Of a stretch of 64,000 nt of DNA, positions 45,301-57,502 are shown one piece after another; the stretch's first letter is position 1, and the number at the start of each line of letters is the position of its first letter. A model generated the notes under the pieces. That model was not told the DNA's origin. It saw only the letters and a list, made by a program, of their open reading frames with translations, and made no database searches. The translations under genes and the position numbers were made by a program. This DNA comes from Rhododendron vialii (Eukaryota > Streptophyta > Magnoliopsida > Ericales > Ericaceae), in the NCBI RefSeq assembly GCF_030253575.1, contig NC_080560.1, forward strand, positions 34,399,501 through 34,463,500, read 5' to 3'.

Positions 45301-48300
45301 GAAATAATGTAGTGTTGGCAACTTGTAACTTTAGTGTTGGCAATTCACTTGTAACTGATGTGGTGGATATAGTAAATTCATCTGATAGGAGTATTGAATT
45401 TCTATGTATATTTTTTAAGGTACTTGATTGCCACTCCAGTCACTCAAATCAGTTTTTTGTAGGTTTTGTATATATGCTTCACATGTATGTTATATGAATA
45501 TGAATACCAATTTGGAACCAGAAGAATCTAGATTCTTCAGCAGCTGCTTTTTTAGGGTGGCATATCTGGATTACATTGCACTAAATGCAAATGATTTTGG
45601 AGGTTGCTTTGCTTCTAGGGTTAGTTTATCTATAGCCACTATATGCATAAAAGTAATAGAAGTATTTACAGAAATAATATGTAGAAACAGAATTTTTAAC
45701 TGGCCCAATGAGTGAAGGAGTTTAGTTTAAAAGCAGCTGTTTACTGCACCGTTCTAAATTTATGTAGGTATCAGTGTTGGCCATTCAACATTTGGATCGA
45801 GGTGTGGGAAATGTGTTCGACTGTGCAAGAAAATAATGTGTCAGACACCCACACTGCATTAAAAACAGTATCAGTTTGAGAAATTTATTTTACCCTAAAT
45901 AAATGAAATAACATTAAAGAAACGTAATATTAGCCGTGTTGGTGTCCTGGTGTCTGTGGGCATGAAAATTAAATGAATCTGATGCTAAAACACATACCTG
46001 CGTTTGACACAGCCCAGGTTGCGTAGGAAATCAGAAAGCTTGAATTCAAGGATTTTGTCACTCATCTAAGAGTTATCTTCCCATTTTTTTTGGTGTAAAC
46101 AATTATTCGTTCCGGTCCTTTACCCCCTTAGCCCACGACTTTATCCAAATATGGCCATATGGGTGTCAACTACAATACAGTATAATGAAGATGAATGTAC
46201 TGTAGCCGATCCAAAAAAAATATGTATGTACTATAGAGGACAACAGCGGAACAGTCTATTCTAGTGCTTCGGAGCACTTGGCAACTTGATGCTCTGTTTT
46301 GATCGTGAAGTGGTTTTAATAGCTTTTATTAAAAAAATCTATTTTTCCTAGGGAGACGTCATAATTTGGTTTTGTTGCTGTGGTATGTAAACTTTTACCG
46401 TTGGTCATGATATCGTCTATCTGTTTTACAATCTGTTCTTTTCGGAGATATGAAATCATGCACCTCTATATTTGACAATGATGGCATTCAGTATAGCTTG
46501 CTAAAACAATATAAGTGGTCATTTACTTTGGCTTGAATCTTAAGTCCGTAATCAGCTTGTTATGTCATCTGCAGATGTGAAGAGCATGGTATCAGCTGGA
46601 TTGGCTACCCTAGCATCTTGTAATTATGATCTAAAGAGTGCTGTACTCGGGAAAAAGGTTATGAATATTTTGTGCATCGGCCATGGTGGGGGAACCCTAC
46701 CATTATTTTTGGCCAGTAAGATTCAAGGTTGGAAACCTAACTTTTGTTTTAAATATATTCTTTCGCTCTGGCATCCTTATGTTGTTGAGAAACAGTAGGA
46801 GGACTAATCAAGACCAATGAGATATCACAAGGTCCCAAAAAATGTTACTTGACCCAATAGGATGTGCCCGTTAATAATTCTTCTGCGTTGTTTCGTTGAT
46901 TGGAATTCCTAAGATATTAGTTTTTCTGGAATGGAGAAAAATACATCCCAAATGTTCTCAGTTTATATGCAACCCTGCATAGAGAAGTAGCCCTTGTTCC
47001 CGTGACTGAGTGCATAGCAGCATATGTAGCGCACAAAAATGTAAGTAACATTCATCTATCCAAGCAATAGCTAATGGTTTAATGGTAAAGGTGAGAGGGC
47101 TTTGGCGCTACACTATGTCAGTGTGGAGGGGGACACTTTAAGCACTACCAGAATAGACCCAGTGAGATTGGTTGTTGAAATCTTTGCTATGTTATGTATC
47201 TGGTGTCTAGGAAGAAAAAATTCTGACCTGTTGACTGTTGTGTCTTTTTTTTCTTTCTTCAACGTATAGAAGTTTTTGCTTCTTTTGATAACGCATTATA
47301 CTCCTCTAATAAAGGTATTATTATCTGATTGCAAGTGTTGTGCGTACCAATAGAAGATTGTTTGGTGTGAACAGCAGGTGGGGACTAGCGGCAGACATGC
47401 TTACCCTTTATGTGCTACTTTTGAGGTTCGACTATCTCGAAAGTGGTATTTCCTTTGCCGAGCAAAGTGAAGAAACTTGTTTGGAGTCTTATTTTAAGTA
47501 GTTTTAGTATTTATTATATGGGCCGATTAAAAAAAATGTCTTACTATATGTCACAATAAATGTTTCCTTATTGAATGTTTTTCACAAATGTAATTGAATT
47601 CCCCACAAAAAGTTTACCAATTTAGTTATTGTTCCTTTACAATAATTCCTATGGAAGTGTTCAGCCACCTTTATCTGAAATAGTTGCCTCTTGTTCCTCT
47701 GATATCACCAACATGGAAAATCGATTCTCTTTTTCCTGGCAGTTAATGTAGAAAAAAGGCTGGTTTGTCTGACTTGGAAAACTTTTTCCCTTTCAGGTGC
47801 CGTGGTTCACATTGTCGAAATTGACCCCCTTGTTATTTCAGCCTCGATCCAAGCAATGGGATTCCCCCCTGGGTCCTTAATAACCCCATCTGGTAAGCAT
47901 AACACAGAACCTGATTTGATGAGCGTACTGTGGAAAGGTATTCATGAGAGGCTTTTCCTCTACGAATCAGATGCCGAGGACTTCATTCACAAAACTCCCA
48001 ATCTTTATGACATCGTCTTCGTAGATGCCTATGACGGTGAAGATATCTTCCCTCGCAAGCTGTGGGACCCGCATTCCCCCTTCCTCGAAGCTCTAGAAAA
48101 ACGACTTCACCCTGACCATGGAACAGTTGTGGTGAACCTACACGCGGATTCTGATATCCCAGATTCTGATGTATCCGTTTCTTCTGTTCTTCACAAGATT
48201 TTGCCGATGGGGAAGTATGTTTCAGGGGTCTGCCGAGCATACAAGGACGTACTAGTAGAAAATGGTTCTGGTTTTGCATTTACTGTTGCTGTGCCTTGGG

Positions 48301-48473
48301 TCTGTAATACATCTCTTGTCGTGTGTAAGGGTTCTGGTATTGAGTGTGGGATTTTAGAGAGGGATTTAGTCTTGAATCCTCTTGCATCTAAATCTCAGGA
48401 AGTTGAGAGCTTGCTAGACTTGCCGTTCTCATGTTTGGAGTATATAAAGAGAGGCTTTACTATTGTTGATTGA
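42323..48473 (+). CDS. Spermidine-synthase-fold methyltransferase-like protein
   Basis: Four exons: 42323-42529, 43249-43477, 46575-46727, 47797-48473 (TGA); phases 0, 1 and 1 agree; 421 aa. The N-terminus (MWRRPRLGHGLTLRRLSTAV) is Arg-rich without acids, like a mitochondrial or plastid targeting sequence. The core has the SAM-binding loop CIGHGGGTLPLF (about 179-190), the acidic strand end HIVEIDP (about 201-207) and VDAYDGEDIFPRKLWDP. The family is annotated in plants as SAM-dependent methyltransferase or spermidine synthase-like; the substrate is unknown. The glycine loop and acidic residue look intact, so cofactor binding is plausible. Intron 2 is 3.1 kb, mostly from a solo LTR. I chose the ATG at 42323 as the first in a frame with family similarity (DWCYSSEWWG). 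Confidence 0.85.
43611..44948. mobile_element. Solo LTR fossil in intron 2 of the methyltransferase-like gene
   Basis: A 1.34-kb sequence begins TGTTTACC and ends GGTGTAAACA (inverted ends), flanked by 5-bp repeats alike in 4 of 5 positions (CTATT, CTATA). There is a promoter-like GGTATATATAGGG at about 44043. No internal retroelement genes lie next to it, so it looks like a recombined solo LTR. Family not determined; moderate age. Confidence 0.6.
44060..44400 (+). repeat. Minisatellite inside the solo LTR
   Basis: About six diverged copies of a 53-bp-class unit built from TTGAGCTGCTTGAGTTGCTT and GCATGCATGGCTGCCA, some with a longer spacer (TGCCTTGCTCCTTACT). It creates repetitive open frames that are not genes. 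Confidence 0.85.
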
Positions 48474-51213
48474 TTTTTGAATCCTCAAAGTTTTTTTTTT
48501 TTTTGATTAGGTTGATTATAGGGAATTTCCCTTTCCTCAGGCTACGTTTTTGAATTGAAAGCTTGGATGGGGGAGGTTTCAAAAGAATTACAGCAATCAA
48601 AGAAATATTTGTCTCATAATTTTTTGCTATGGGAATCAAGTTTGATTTACAATTCCATGAGTTCGTGATGTGTTGGTGGGACATGGAAATTGTGATGGAA
48701 GTAACAGAGCTGGTTTCAGGTTTACTGTTTCTGTCGATCTGTTCCTTGAGATGGTACTGGTTTTCTTACTGGGGTGCGTAGGCTTCAAAATGCAGGTCGT
48801 GATTTAGACTGAGAGGTGACCCGACATCGCAATAGACAATTTCGACAGGAAGTGAAAAACACTATCCAGATACGACTACGTGCTTTGTGCTGATGGGTTG
48901 GTACTCAGTGGGTCCTACATGGCGACCAATCAGAGCTGAGCACTCGGCCTTGGATTTTTTTACTCAAATAGCAGTGCTCTTTTGTGTAAAGAAGATGTCC
49001 ATGAGACACGAGTCGCATGTCTTTGATGACACAATGTAATCAGGAGCTTCATTCCTTATCCTTGAATAGCCCAGTTCATTGCCTGTTTTCCAGGAAGAGT
49101 ATGCAAAGGAGTTGGTGATGATGAATTACAAGCTTTATAGTGTTGCGAGTTGCAGCTTCCCTTTCTTGTAGTTCCCTTCTATGGTTTTAAAACCAGATTT
49201 TGTAACACAGCCTGCGGGTTCAGTGGTTAAAATTCTGCTTGAGGTTATCAATTCAAACCCGAGACCAAGTGGTTTAACAATGCCAGAGATTAAGTTCTTA
49301 TGAGCAATCTTTCCCTTGTGAAAACTGATCTGGTCTGGCTAGTTTTTGTCCAAAGACAAACTCTACAATAAACTTTACGGGAAGCTTCTTTGTCTCACCC
49401 GGGCTCTATTTCTTTTTCCCATTATTTGTAGCACAAAATCAATTCATTCTGATTTGTGCCACCATTCTGTGGTGGATCTGGAGCTCCGGCATCCGACGAC
49501 TTCCTGGAGGCGACGGTGGTGGAGTTCCGCCAGTAGCGGTAGTCGCGACAACAGCGGGCTTGGTGTTTTTCTCAGGATACAGATCTGATTCTTCCAAAAC
49601 CCAGTATTGAGTGGATTCGTGGATTTTTCACTTTTGTAATTGTTTTTTTGAGGCTTTTCTATTTTTGTTGTTGTTTTCTTTGTATTTTCGGACCGATAGC
49701 GTCCTTTGTACTTGTTTTTATTATGAATGCAATATATATGTGCTTCCTTAAAAAAAACATCTCCCATCGATATTCCCAGATCATTTCACCTTGTCTTTAT
49801 GCCCATATCTGAAATATACTAGTATAGACTTTCATATATATTTCTATATAAGACCATCATTTCCAATATAAGTACTTAAAATAGAAACTGAAAATCTACT
49901 TTACTGTTTATTCAAAAAGTGATTTTAATGTAAGGTAGTATTATTCATCCGATCACAAATCTCCATATACATCTTTCTTGCATTTAAATTCAAGCCTTGT
50001 ATGTTTTTTTTTACTCCAAAATTGAATCAGTATTTTATTAACTTGTGTTCAATGGCAGTACAAATTTAGAAAAAAAAATTATGATTGGAGTGCAAGTGAA
50101 TGCATTGCGGAGAAAGCTCAATGTGGGTGCATTAAAGTGTAGGTACACCGCATGGAATGTGGTGACCATCCACGCACGTCTATCTGGGCCACCTCGGACT
50201 CCAAAAAATATTTTCATAAATTTTAAAATAATATTTTAGTTTCGCAGTTTCATTCCTACGAATTCAAAAAATATATTTACTGATATTCGTTAGAGCTGAT
50301 TTTTTACAGGACCCTATAAAAATAATTTTTTAAAATTTATAAATATTTTTCCGTATTTTTGTGGGGCCCGCAATAGGCGTGCGATGGACAACCACTACAT
50401 GTGTGGGGCGGTGGTGATCGTAGTGCCTCTGTTTCTTTTAGTGGTGTATGTTACACATTCTTTTCGAGTAGGTTATAGATTTTTTGATTAGTTACACAAT
50501 GATATAACTTGACAGAATATGATACACATAATTGTGGTATATGGCACGCATATTTCTAGTATATGGTACGCATATTTTTTGACTCATTAGTTGTTATGGT
50601 ATCAATTACGCATTTTTTTAGTAGAAATTACAAAGTAATTTTTTAATTATTCATTGTTTTGTAAGTTACGCAACTTTTTTTAATTATTCATTGTTTTGTA
50701 AGTTGGTACCGCCCACGCATTTATTTTGGCGTTAATTATGCCTTTCTATGCTAACTAATTGTGTGGTATCTATGGAAAATAAAGGAAATAAAATTCCTCT
50801 TTCTTAGTTTGGTTTGAGAGGAAAAAGAGAAGAAAATAATCAAACAAAGGGATTTTCATCTAAACTTTTCCTTCTCTTGTTTTTTTGGGTCCTTTTCTTC
50901 TTTTTTTTCGGGGAACAAAGAAAATTTACCCCGAAAACAGCAATCAATGATTGAGAATCACTTTGATGATTGTGTCACACATATCAAAGTGAATCTCAAC
51001 CACTAGTTGATCTTTTCGGAGTAGTTTCGGAGTAAATTTTATTTGTCCATGGCATTTGTGTTCTTTTTCACATACTAGGTACCAAACAGGGCGTAAAATA
51101 CCAAAATTTTTCTGCGGTTTAAAACAGGCTTCTCCCTTAACTAAACAGCGTGGCATCCTAGTATCTCCTCTTTGTAACCTAGGGCGAAAACTGAACCCCT
51201 CTCTCTCTCTACA
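48474..51213. other. Intergenic with SINE-like and possible LINE 3' fragments
   Basis: At 49205-49290 a tRNA-like pair (TTCAGTGGTTAAAATTC and ATCAATTCAAACCC) suggests a SINE head. At 49450-49758, a CTCCGGC/GGCGGTGG-rich stretch running into TTTGTACTTGTTTTTATTA and an A-run at 49751 resembles the 3' end of a 5'-truncated L1-type LINE. Limits are uncertain. The rest (49760-51200) is AT-rich with nothing recognised. Confidence 0.35.
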
Positions 51214-51549
51214 ATGGCGTCTACCAAGCCCGGAAAGCGGTCATCCCTCATTAAATCAACAAGCAGGGACAACAACCAAGGCGGCATCCTGACCAGGGTA
51301 TCGACCGCCGTCTCCCAGTCCCCGATCTTGGCCCAAACCAAGCGAGCCGGCTCCGACGCCGGCTACGTCGCCAACCGCCTCCTCAAGAGCACCGGCAAGG
51401 CCGCGTGGATCGCCGGCACCACGTTTCTCATTCTCTTCGTCCCCCTCATCATCGAGATGGACCGCGAGCAGCAGTTCAACGAGCTTGACCTGCAGCAGGC
51501 CAGCCTCCTCGGTACCCCCCCTCCCTCCGTCCTTGCTCCCCCGAAGTGA
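51214..51549 (+). CDS. TOM9: Mitochondrial import receptor subunit TOM9 (plant TOM22)
   Basis: Intronless, 111 aa. The N-terminal part is basic and Ser-rich (MASTKPGKRSSLIK), without the acidic cytosolic domain of fungal TOM22, as is typical of plants. A conserved block RLLKSTGKAAWIAGT runs into the single membrane anchor (WIAGTTFLILFVPLI, about 70-84), then IIEMDREQQ and LDLQQASLLG, ending in a Pro-rich tail. It acts in the TOM complex of the outer mitochondrial membrane. The ATG follows a CT-rich leader, and the coding sequence is markedly GC-richer than its surroundings. A decayed copy of its 3' flank lies at 52245-52480. Confidence 0.93.
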   Translation: MASTKPGKRSSLIKSTSRDNNQGGILTRVSTAVSQSPILAQTKRAGSDAGYVANRLLKSTGKAAWIAGTTFLILFVPLIIEMDREQQFNELDLQQASLLGTPPPSVLAPPK

Positions 51550-52244
51550 CGTCGTCGTTTTGGTTAAAAGGTAGGGTTTTTTTTGGGACTCGTGATGGTA
51601 TCTGTGAGGGTTTTTAGGGTTATTTATGTATTTCGACGTTGCTGAATTGGTGATTTTGGAATTTTGGATGGTGAATTTCTCTGATGAGCATCTATTTGAG
51701 CAAATTTTGGTGGACAATTTTGGTTGCTTGCCGTTACTTTAATAAAAGGCTGTTTGTTTTTGTGTTTTTATTCTTTTCTTTTTTGTTTTTGTTAATTTTG
51801 CGTCAAAATTTTGTGCCTTATTGATTGGTTTTTGTCGAGAGGAATCAGAAAAGTAAATTTTTTTTTTATCGAAACTCATATTTGTTTTTAAAAAGACCAA
51901 AATAAGTCAAAAAGACTGTATTTTTTTTACTTATTTTTGTCTTTATTCAAAAAATCATAATTTTTTACTTTTCTGATTCCTTTGGTTGAGACGAATCAAT
52001 AAGTCACAAAAGTTTGACGCAAAACAAACTACTGCCAAAAAAAAAAAAAAAAAAGACAAAAAATTTACTTAACTTCCTTTAGCCAAAACAAGTGCTGTTG
52101 ATGCTGGAGTGTTGGAGCATTAGTTATGTTAGGATTGTGGTCCATTTAAGTGACTGAAGAATTCACGGGCTTATAGAAATAGAAATAACATATATATGCG
52201 GAGTTGATGCTGGAGTGTTGGAGCCTTGGTGATATTAGGAGTCC

Positions 52245-52480
52245 GAAGTGATGTCGTTTTTGATATCCTGTGACGAGAGATTGAAAGACAGGGTTTCTTG
52301 GTCTCATGATGATGATGGTATCTGGGAGGGTTTAGGGTTTGTCTTGATATGTAGTTGGAGTTTTATTGATGATGGTTTAGGGATTTTGGGAAAGTGTTGC
52401 TGCCTGTTTGGTTTGGATTTCTCCGAGCATCTGTTTGAGCGAATTTTGGTTTTGGTCTTAGTGCGTGGGATTACTTTTAT
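52245..52480 (+). pseudogene. Diverged duplicate of TOM9 3' end and flank
   Basis: GAAGTGATGTCGTTTTTG at 52245 matches the end of the TOM9 coding region (GAAGTGACGTCGTCGTTTTG at 51543), and the order of shared blocks continues: GATGGTATCTG-GAGGG, GATTTTGG, TTTCTC-GAGCATCT-TTTGAGC-AATTTTGG. The TOM9 reading frame itself is not present. Short motifs (GCTGGAGTGTTGGAGC) recur around 52100, 52210, 52545 and 52890. Confidence 0.65.
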
Positions 52481-52570
52481 AGTTGCTGGGAAGAAATTAT
52501 GCATTGAAACCCGTCTGAAAATTTAACATAGGTTAGGGGAGTTGAAGATGCAGTGTTGGAGCATGAGTTA

Positions 52571-52821
52571 GAGCATCCCTTATTCACAATTTACTCGAAT
52601 TTGAGTATAAATTTGAGTCAAAGCTTCATTTATGATTCATTCTATTCGACAAACTCAAATCTGAGCACCAATTTGAGTCTCCCTTGATTTGGTTAAACAC
52701 TTGAGGAAAACTCAATCTGGTATGAATCCGAGTCAATAGTCAAGGACTGGAGTGAGTGTAATGGGCTTTTACTCAGAATTTGGTTTTGAGTCAATTAAAA
52801 GACTAAGGGCTTGAGATTGTC
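52571..52821. mobile_element. Degenerate Harbinger-type MITE
   Basis: Left end TTA-GAGCATCCCTTATTC; the right end is the weak complement of GACAATCTCAAGCCC. The interior has ATTTGAGTATAAATTTGAGTC-like motifs, as in the element at 22109-22412. The right TTA is not conserved. Confidence 0.5.
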
Positions 52822-55800
52822 TAATATTGCGGAGGCAAATTAGGCATTCATAGCCCACTGAAAAATTCTAACATATAAGTGGTGTTGAAGCTGCAGTGTT
52901 GGAGCGTCAGTGACATTTCAATCATTTCATATGATTTGTCCATTCAAGTAACTATGTAGGACTCGGAGTTGTGAGTAGAGTAACTCCAAAATTCATGGGC
53001 TGTTAGTGGGAGATTCTTGTTTTTCCTTGCTTATCCAGAATTTTGGTCGAAGTAGTCACATGGACTTGGGTGTCTGTATCAGATGTTTTGCATCTTAGTG
53101 TGGGGTTGATCTAGTTCTTGTGTTATGGCCCGAATATATGTATTTTTTCCTACTGTAGATAGTGATGATACAGTTGATACGGTGTCAGCATTTTATGCTT
53201 ACAGTTCTGGTGGAAGCCTGTAACTAACAATGAAGGCGTTTATTAGATTAGGCTACAGAATTGTTCCATGATCTATGAATCCTGCAATGTTTAGTAGTTA
53301 GGGTTCATAGTTTCAAGATCTCTCTGGTTTGATCCCAACATGTCACAAACTATAAGCTGACAAAGGCTAGAAAATCTCAGGCTCAACAACACTTTGCAAT
53401 CTTCTATCGTATTCGTTCAATGCTTGAACACTAACTGATGAGAGGCTAAAAAATGCGATCTGTGGTTCAGTGGGACCATTCAGAGTAGAGTAGGATTGGA
53501 CTCCTCGTTGGAATAGGAAGACCTAATTCGTCCTTAAGTATAATTTATAATTCATATTATATGAAATAATTGTACTTGCACTAGCATCCTAATCCCAAAA
53601 TTAACTTCTACCTCCACATTATTGAATTCTTCATTAATATATCTCTCCAGAATTATATTGCAATCACCCACCTATTAATTAAACTACTAACAATTATGTC
53701 TCGTCAATATCTTTTGTATTTCCTTGTAAGTCCATAATAGCTGCATAATTAGGCATGTGTCACCTCCTTTCCCTTATTCTCATGTTTACCCGTAAGAACG
53801 AATAAGCGAAGTGTCAATTTCACTTTTCATCTTTGTTTACTGTTTTACTGTGCTTTCCTTCCGACCTGAATGCTTGTCTTATGTTTTAAGACTGTTTGGA
53901 CCTTGGGTATGTGGAGGGGAAAAACGGAATGAAAAGAAAAACAAGGCAAAAGAGCTCTAGGCTGCTCCACATTAATAGTTTTCGTAGGTTTATATATGAA
54001 AATAAAGTGGATACGCAGATAGGCTGCTCCACAAGATTTTTCACATTCTATTACCATAGAAGGCTGCTGAGTGGCAGCTCTTAGAGCTCAAATGTGTTGC
54101 TCTCGCTTCTTTAAAATCACTTTGGTGCTAGAAAGCCTTGGAAACAAGTGAAAAGTTGGAATCATTTAGCAGACTCCCAAGTTTTGTGTAAGGAAACTTG
54201 GGGAGGATACTTAATCTTCTTTTGAAAGAATTTGTTCTCCCATGACAGGTCCTCATCTTGTTCATGAGATATTAGAGGCCTGAGGCTTTTTCGTTGACTG
54301 TCAATTGGTTTTGGTCAGTCTATGAATTATACATTATTCAATCTGCTAATAAATCTTGTATTAGAGCTGCCACCTCGTTGACAGCTTTTAGATGAGTTTT
54401 AGTGGTTAACTTCCGTAAGATATTTTTACCCAAATTGGTAACTGTATCAATGCTTGCATTTGATTTCCCTTTGGAGCTCGGCATGAGCCTCACCCAACCC
54501 TCATTTTAGGTCTCTATTCTGCATTCCAGAGGTACATGCAGCAGGGTTTTCTAGGGTTTTGAATAAGTATTGAGACTAAGCCTAAGGTAATTTCTAGGGT
54601 TTTGAATAATTCAATTAACCATTGGTGCATTCGTTGAGATTCGAACCCGAGACTTATGAAACCAATCTAAAGCCCTGGCCACTGGACAGCTTCAATGGTT
54701 CTCTACTTTGGCTCCTGCAAAAATACATGTCTATTTAAATGAATTTTCCTCAGTAAGAATGAATTTTTTTTGAATTCAACTGATATACTGTGTGATGAAG
54801 AAGGGAATAGAACTTGCATGCAAGTATTGGAAGTAGGAAGTAGGAGACAATGTTTTGGAAATTTGTAGGACTTGCCCTTGTGTAAGTCATTCAAAGTATG
54901 GTTTGAGTGGTTGCGCCCCAAGACCACCAAATAATTTTTCTTAGGACCCCATTAGTTGGCAGCTCATTTGCTTATGTTAGAGCAATTCCAACAGGCTAGG
55001 CAGAGGCTTATTGACTGTTTCAGCTAGCAGCAGGAAACAAAAAACCCCCGAAAAAACATGCTAGTCGAATGACTAGACATTTAATCTACTTGAATTTCGA
55101 CTAGCTACGTGTAGCTAGCCGTTGAAGGTGAGACAATTTGGGTAGCTAGTCGTTGAAGGTGAGACAAATTTTGTTACGATCGTAAAGTGTCACATTATCA
55201 ACCAAAAAACTATGTAGTTTTTCATCGAACTTTTTACTCCGTATGTACTCTAGGTAGACAGAATGCCACGTACTGTTGGAGCACATACTACATTTATAAA
55301 GGCACTGGGCAAAATGAAAATTATACTTCCTTTGGTACTTTTTTATTAGGTAAAATAGCTAATAGTGGGATGCTTTCATAAAGAAAAATGCAGTATGTGA
55401 ATGAGCTTGTATGGTAGGGGCTCGATGCTTAATTGGTTATTCAAGAGAGAAAAGGCTAGAGTAAACAGATAAACAATGAATAGTTTAACAATTTTTTGCC
55501 ATAAGTAATGTCAATTAAACGGCCTTGTAATTGTTGAAAGAAGGGATTGACCTGGCGGTCGAGGTCTGAGTAGGGGTTTTGATCCATTCTTAGGTTTCAG
55601 TTACAAAACCTTCTTAGATATGAACTTGTTTGGGACCGGTCTTTAATTGATTGAGCCTCCTGGCTAGTAAATGGTGGAATTGATCTAATAATAGGATTAG
55701 TGAATATCCGTTTGAAAAAAAGAAGATCTAATAGGATTAGTAAAGTGAGCATAGGTGGGGGCCGGAAACCCGAGTTATCAAAAATAGTAATTGTTCAAAA

Positions 55801-56438
55801 AAGAACCGAAAAGTGGAAGGAGAAAAGAGAGAGAAGGCAGCAACCGGCTCAAAAGTTAATCAAGAAAAAGGAAGAACACAAAACGGAAAAACTGAAGGAG
55901 CGGCCAAAATCATCAATCAATTAGAGGAGGAGAACTAGCAAAACGAGACCCACATCCCATTGTGTCCACAATATGGCATCTATTTGATTTTGACCAATGA
56001 TTGATTTTGTAGGGCGTCCGATTCAAAAAGATTCTTTGGTTCGCAAGACGAAAACTTATAAGTAAATAAGTAATGCATTTACGTCCGTAAAAAATTCAAA
56101 CTTTCTTGCTGCTAGTAGTTATCAGTGAGTTCTTTCAATTTATCTAAGTTGTGAATTTTTCTTGCAGACGGGACAATCTGTAGGCAAAAACATATTTTCT
56201 GATAAAGTATATGCAAGATAGGAACTAGTGATTTACATATAACACTCCCGTTTACTAATATTTTGTTGAAATATAGGAGGTGGCATAGCGTTCGCATCGT
56301 TGGAACGATATCGCAGGGAAAACAAGTTTGTAATGAAACTTCAGAGGCAACGCTTAATTTTATGTTCATCTCAAAGCCAACTCTTCAATCCTGATAACTA
56401 ATTAAAGCAGCATTTGTAGAGCAATTACGAGGTAGCAT
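52822..56438. other. Intergenic, with a tRNA-like SINE fragment near 54600-54712
   Basis: On the minus strand, 54700-54620 reads GTCCAGTGGCCAGGGC and then GGGTTCGAATCTCAACG, tRNA A- and B-box-like, suggesting a SINE. A 20-bp-class direct repeat (TTTCTAGGGTTTTGAATAA) lies at 54548-54608. A half Harbinger end (TTAGAGCAATTCCAAC) sits at about 54978. No gene is recognised. Confidence 0.4.
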
Positions 56439-56452
56439 TGACGTATCGGCCA

Positions 56453-56662
56453 AACCCAAGCTTTAGTCTGGTTGGTTGGTGAGTTTGCTCTCCGCATAAT
56501 TGACAGAGGTTCGATTCTTCGGGTCAGGCAGCATAAAAATAAGCTTTTTGCGAACTCCCGAAGTCCCGGCTTGAATGGCCTATCTTTGAGCAAACCGGAA
56601 AGAGAATTAATCGACTGCGCGTAAACAGATCCAAATACTTCTGACCGTAGACCAAAAAAAAA
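56453..56662 (+). mobile_element. tRNA-derived SINE with perfect target duplication
   Basis: 210 bp including an A-tail, flanked by an identical 14-bp duplication TGACGTATCGGCCA (56439-56452 and 56663-56676). B-box-like GGTTCGATTC lies near 56510. Same family as 1333-1555. The intact duplication indicates a recent insertion. Confidence 0.88.
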
Positions 56663-57502
56663 TGACGTATCGGCCATTGTTCTTTTTTGGTGGTGGAAAT
56701 CCCACTCCAGCATAGTTTAAGGCTGTTTTTTTTTTTGGGAAGAATTTGTGGAGGAATTTACGAACAAAAGGTAAATTTAAGATATTTTTAGCAGAATGCT
56801 TTAGGTTGTCTTCACTTTTCTACAGTAGAAGGGAATGAGCACATCCCAACATGAATAAAACAGCACTCGACATTTGCACCAATCTCTACAAAGGCCCTCT
56901 AAGTCACAAAAGTTGCATTTGGAGATAGTCAAAACTGCTGTAATTTGGACCTCTCTAAGTCACAAAAGTTGTGTGCGCGTGTGGAAGCAGAAGTGGGAGA
57001 GCGAGCGGGAGAGCGAGCGTGAAATGTTTTTGTAACACGTTTCAAACTCCTAAAATCTATGAGAGCATAAATGCGGTGCGAGAATTGTGAAATGTTTTTG
57101 TAACACGTTTCAAACTCCTAAAATCTATGAGAGCATAAATGCGGTGCGAGAATTGAGAACGGTACCGGAGGCCCTCTCTCTCTTACGACACACACAGTCT
57201 ACTTTCTGAAAAGCAAAAACAAAGAAGCAGCGTATTCTTCTGGACAAGGGGAAAACTGACAAAAACAGACCACATGGCAATTTTGGAAAAATGTGCCAAA
57301 ACCACAATTCTCTTCCCCAGTTTTATCACCAAATCCAAAATGGCACAAACATTCATTTACATGACAAAATCATCCTCCTAAAGTTCTAACTTTCATGCCC
57401 CATCTATCCACCAATTTCTGGCCTCTAAACAAAAAAAATTCCCATAAACAAATAGAAAGAATGAGTCTACCTCAACAAGAAGTTTAAACCCATCCCCTTT
57501 TA
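56663..57502. repeat. Intergenic, with a 68-bp tandem duplication at 57019-57154
   Basis: GTGAAATGTTTTTGTAACAC begins both copies (57019, 57087), each ending GGTGCGAGAATTG; they appear identical. The remainder, 3' of the PDLP gene, shows nothing else. Confidence 0.8.

Noticed and set aside
49346-49767. Overlapping frames on both strands near a GC-rich patch
   Set aside because: Better explained as the 3' part of a truncated LINE ending in an A-run; not called as genes.
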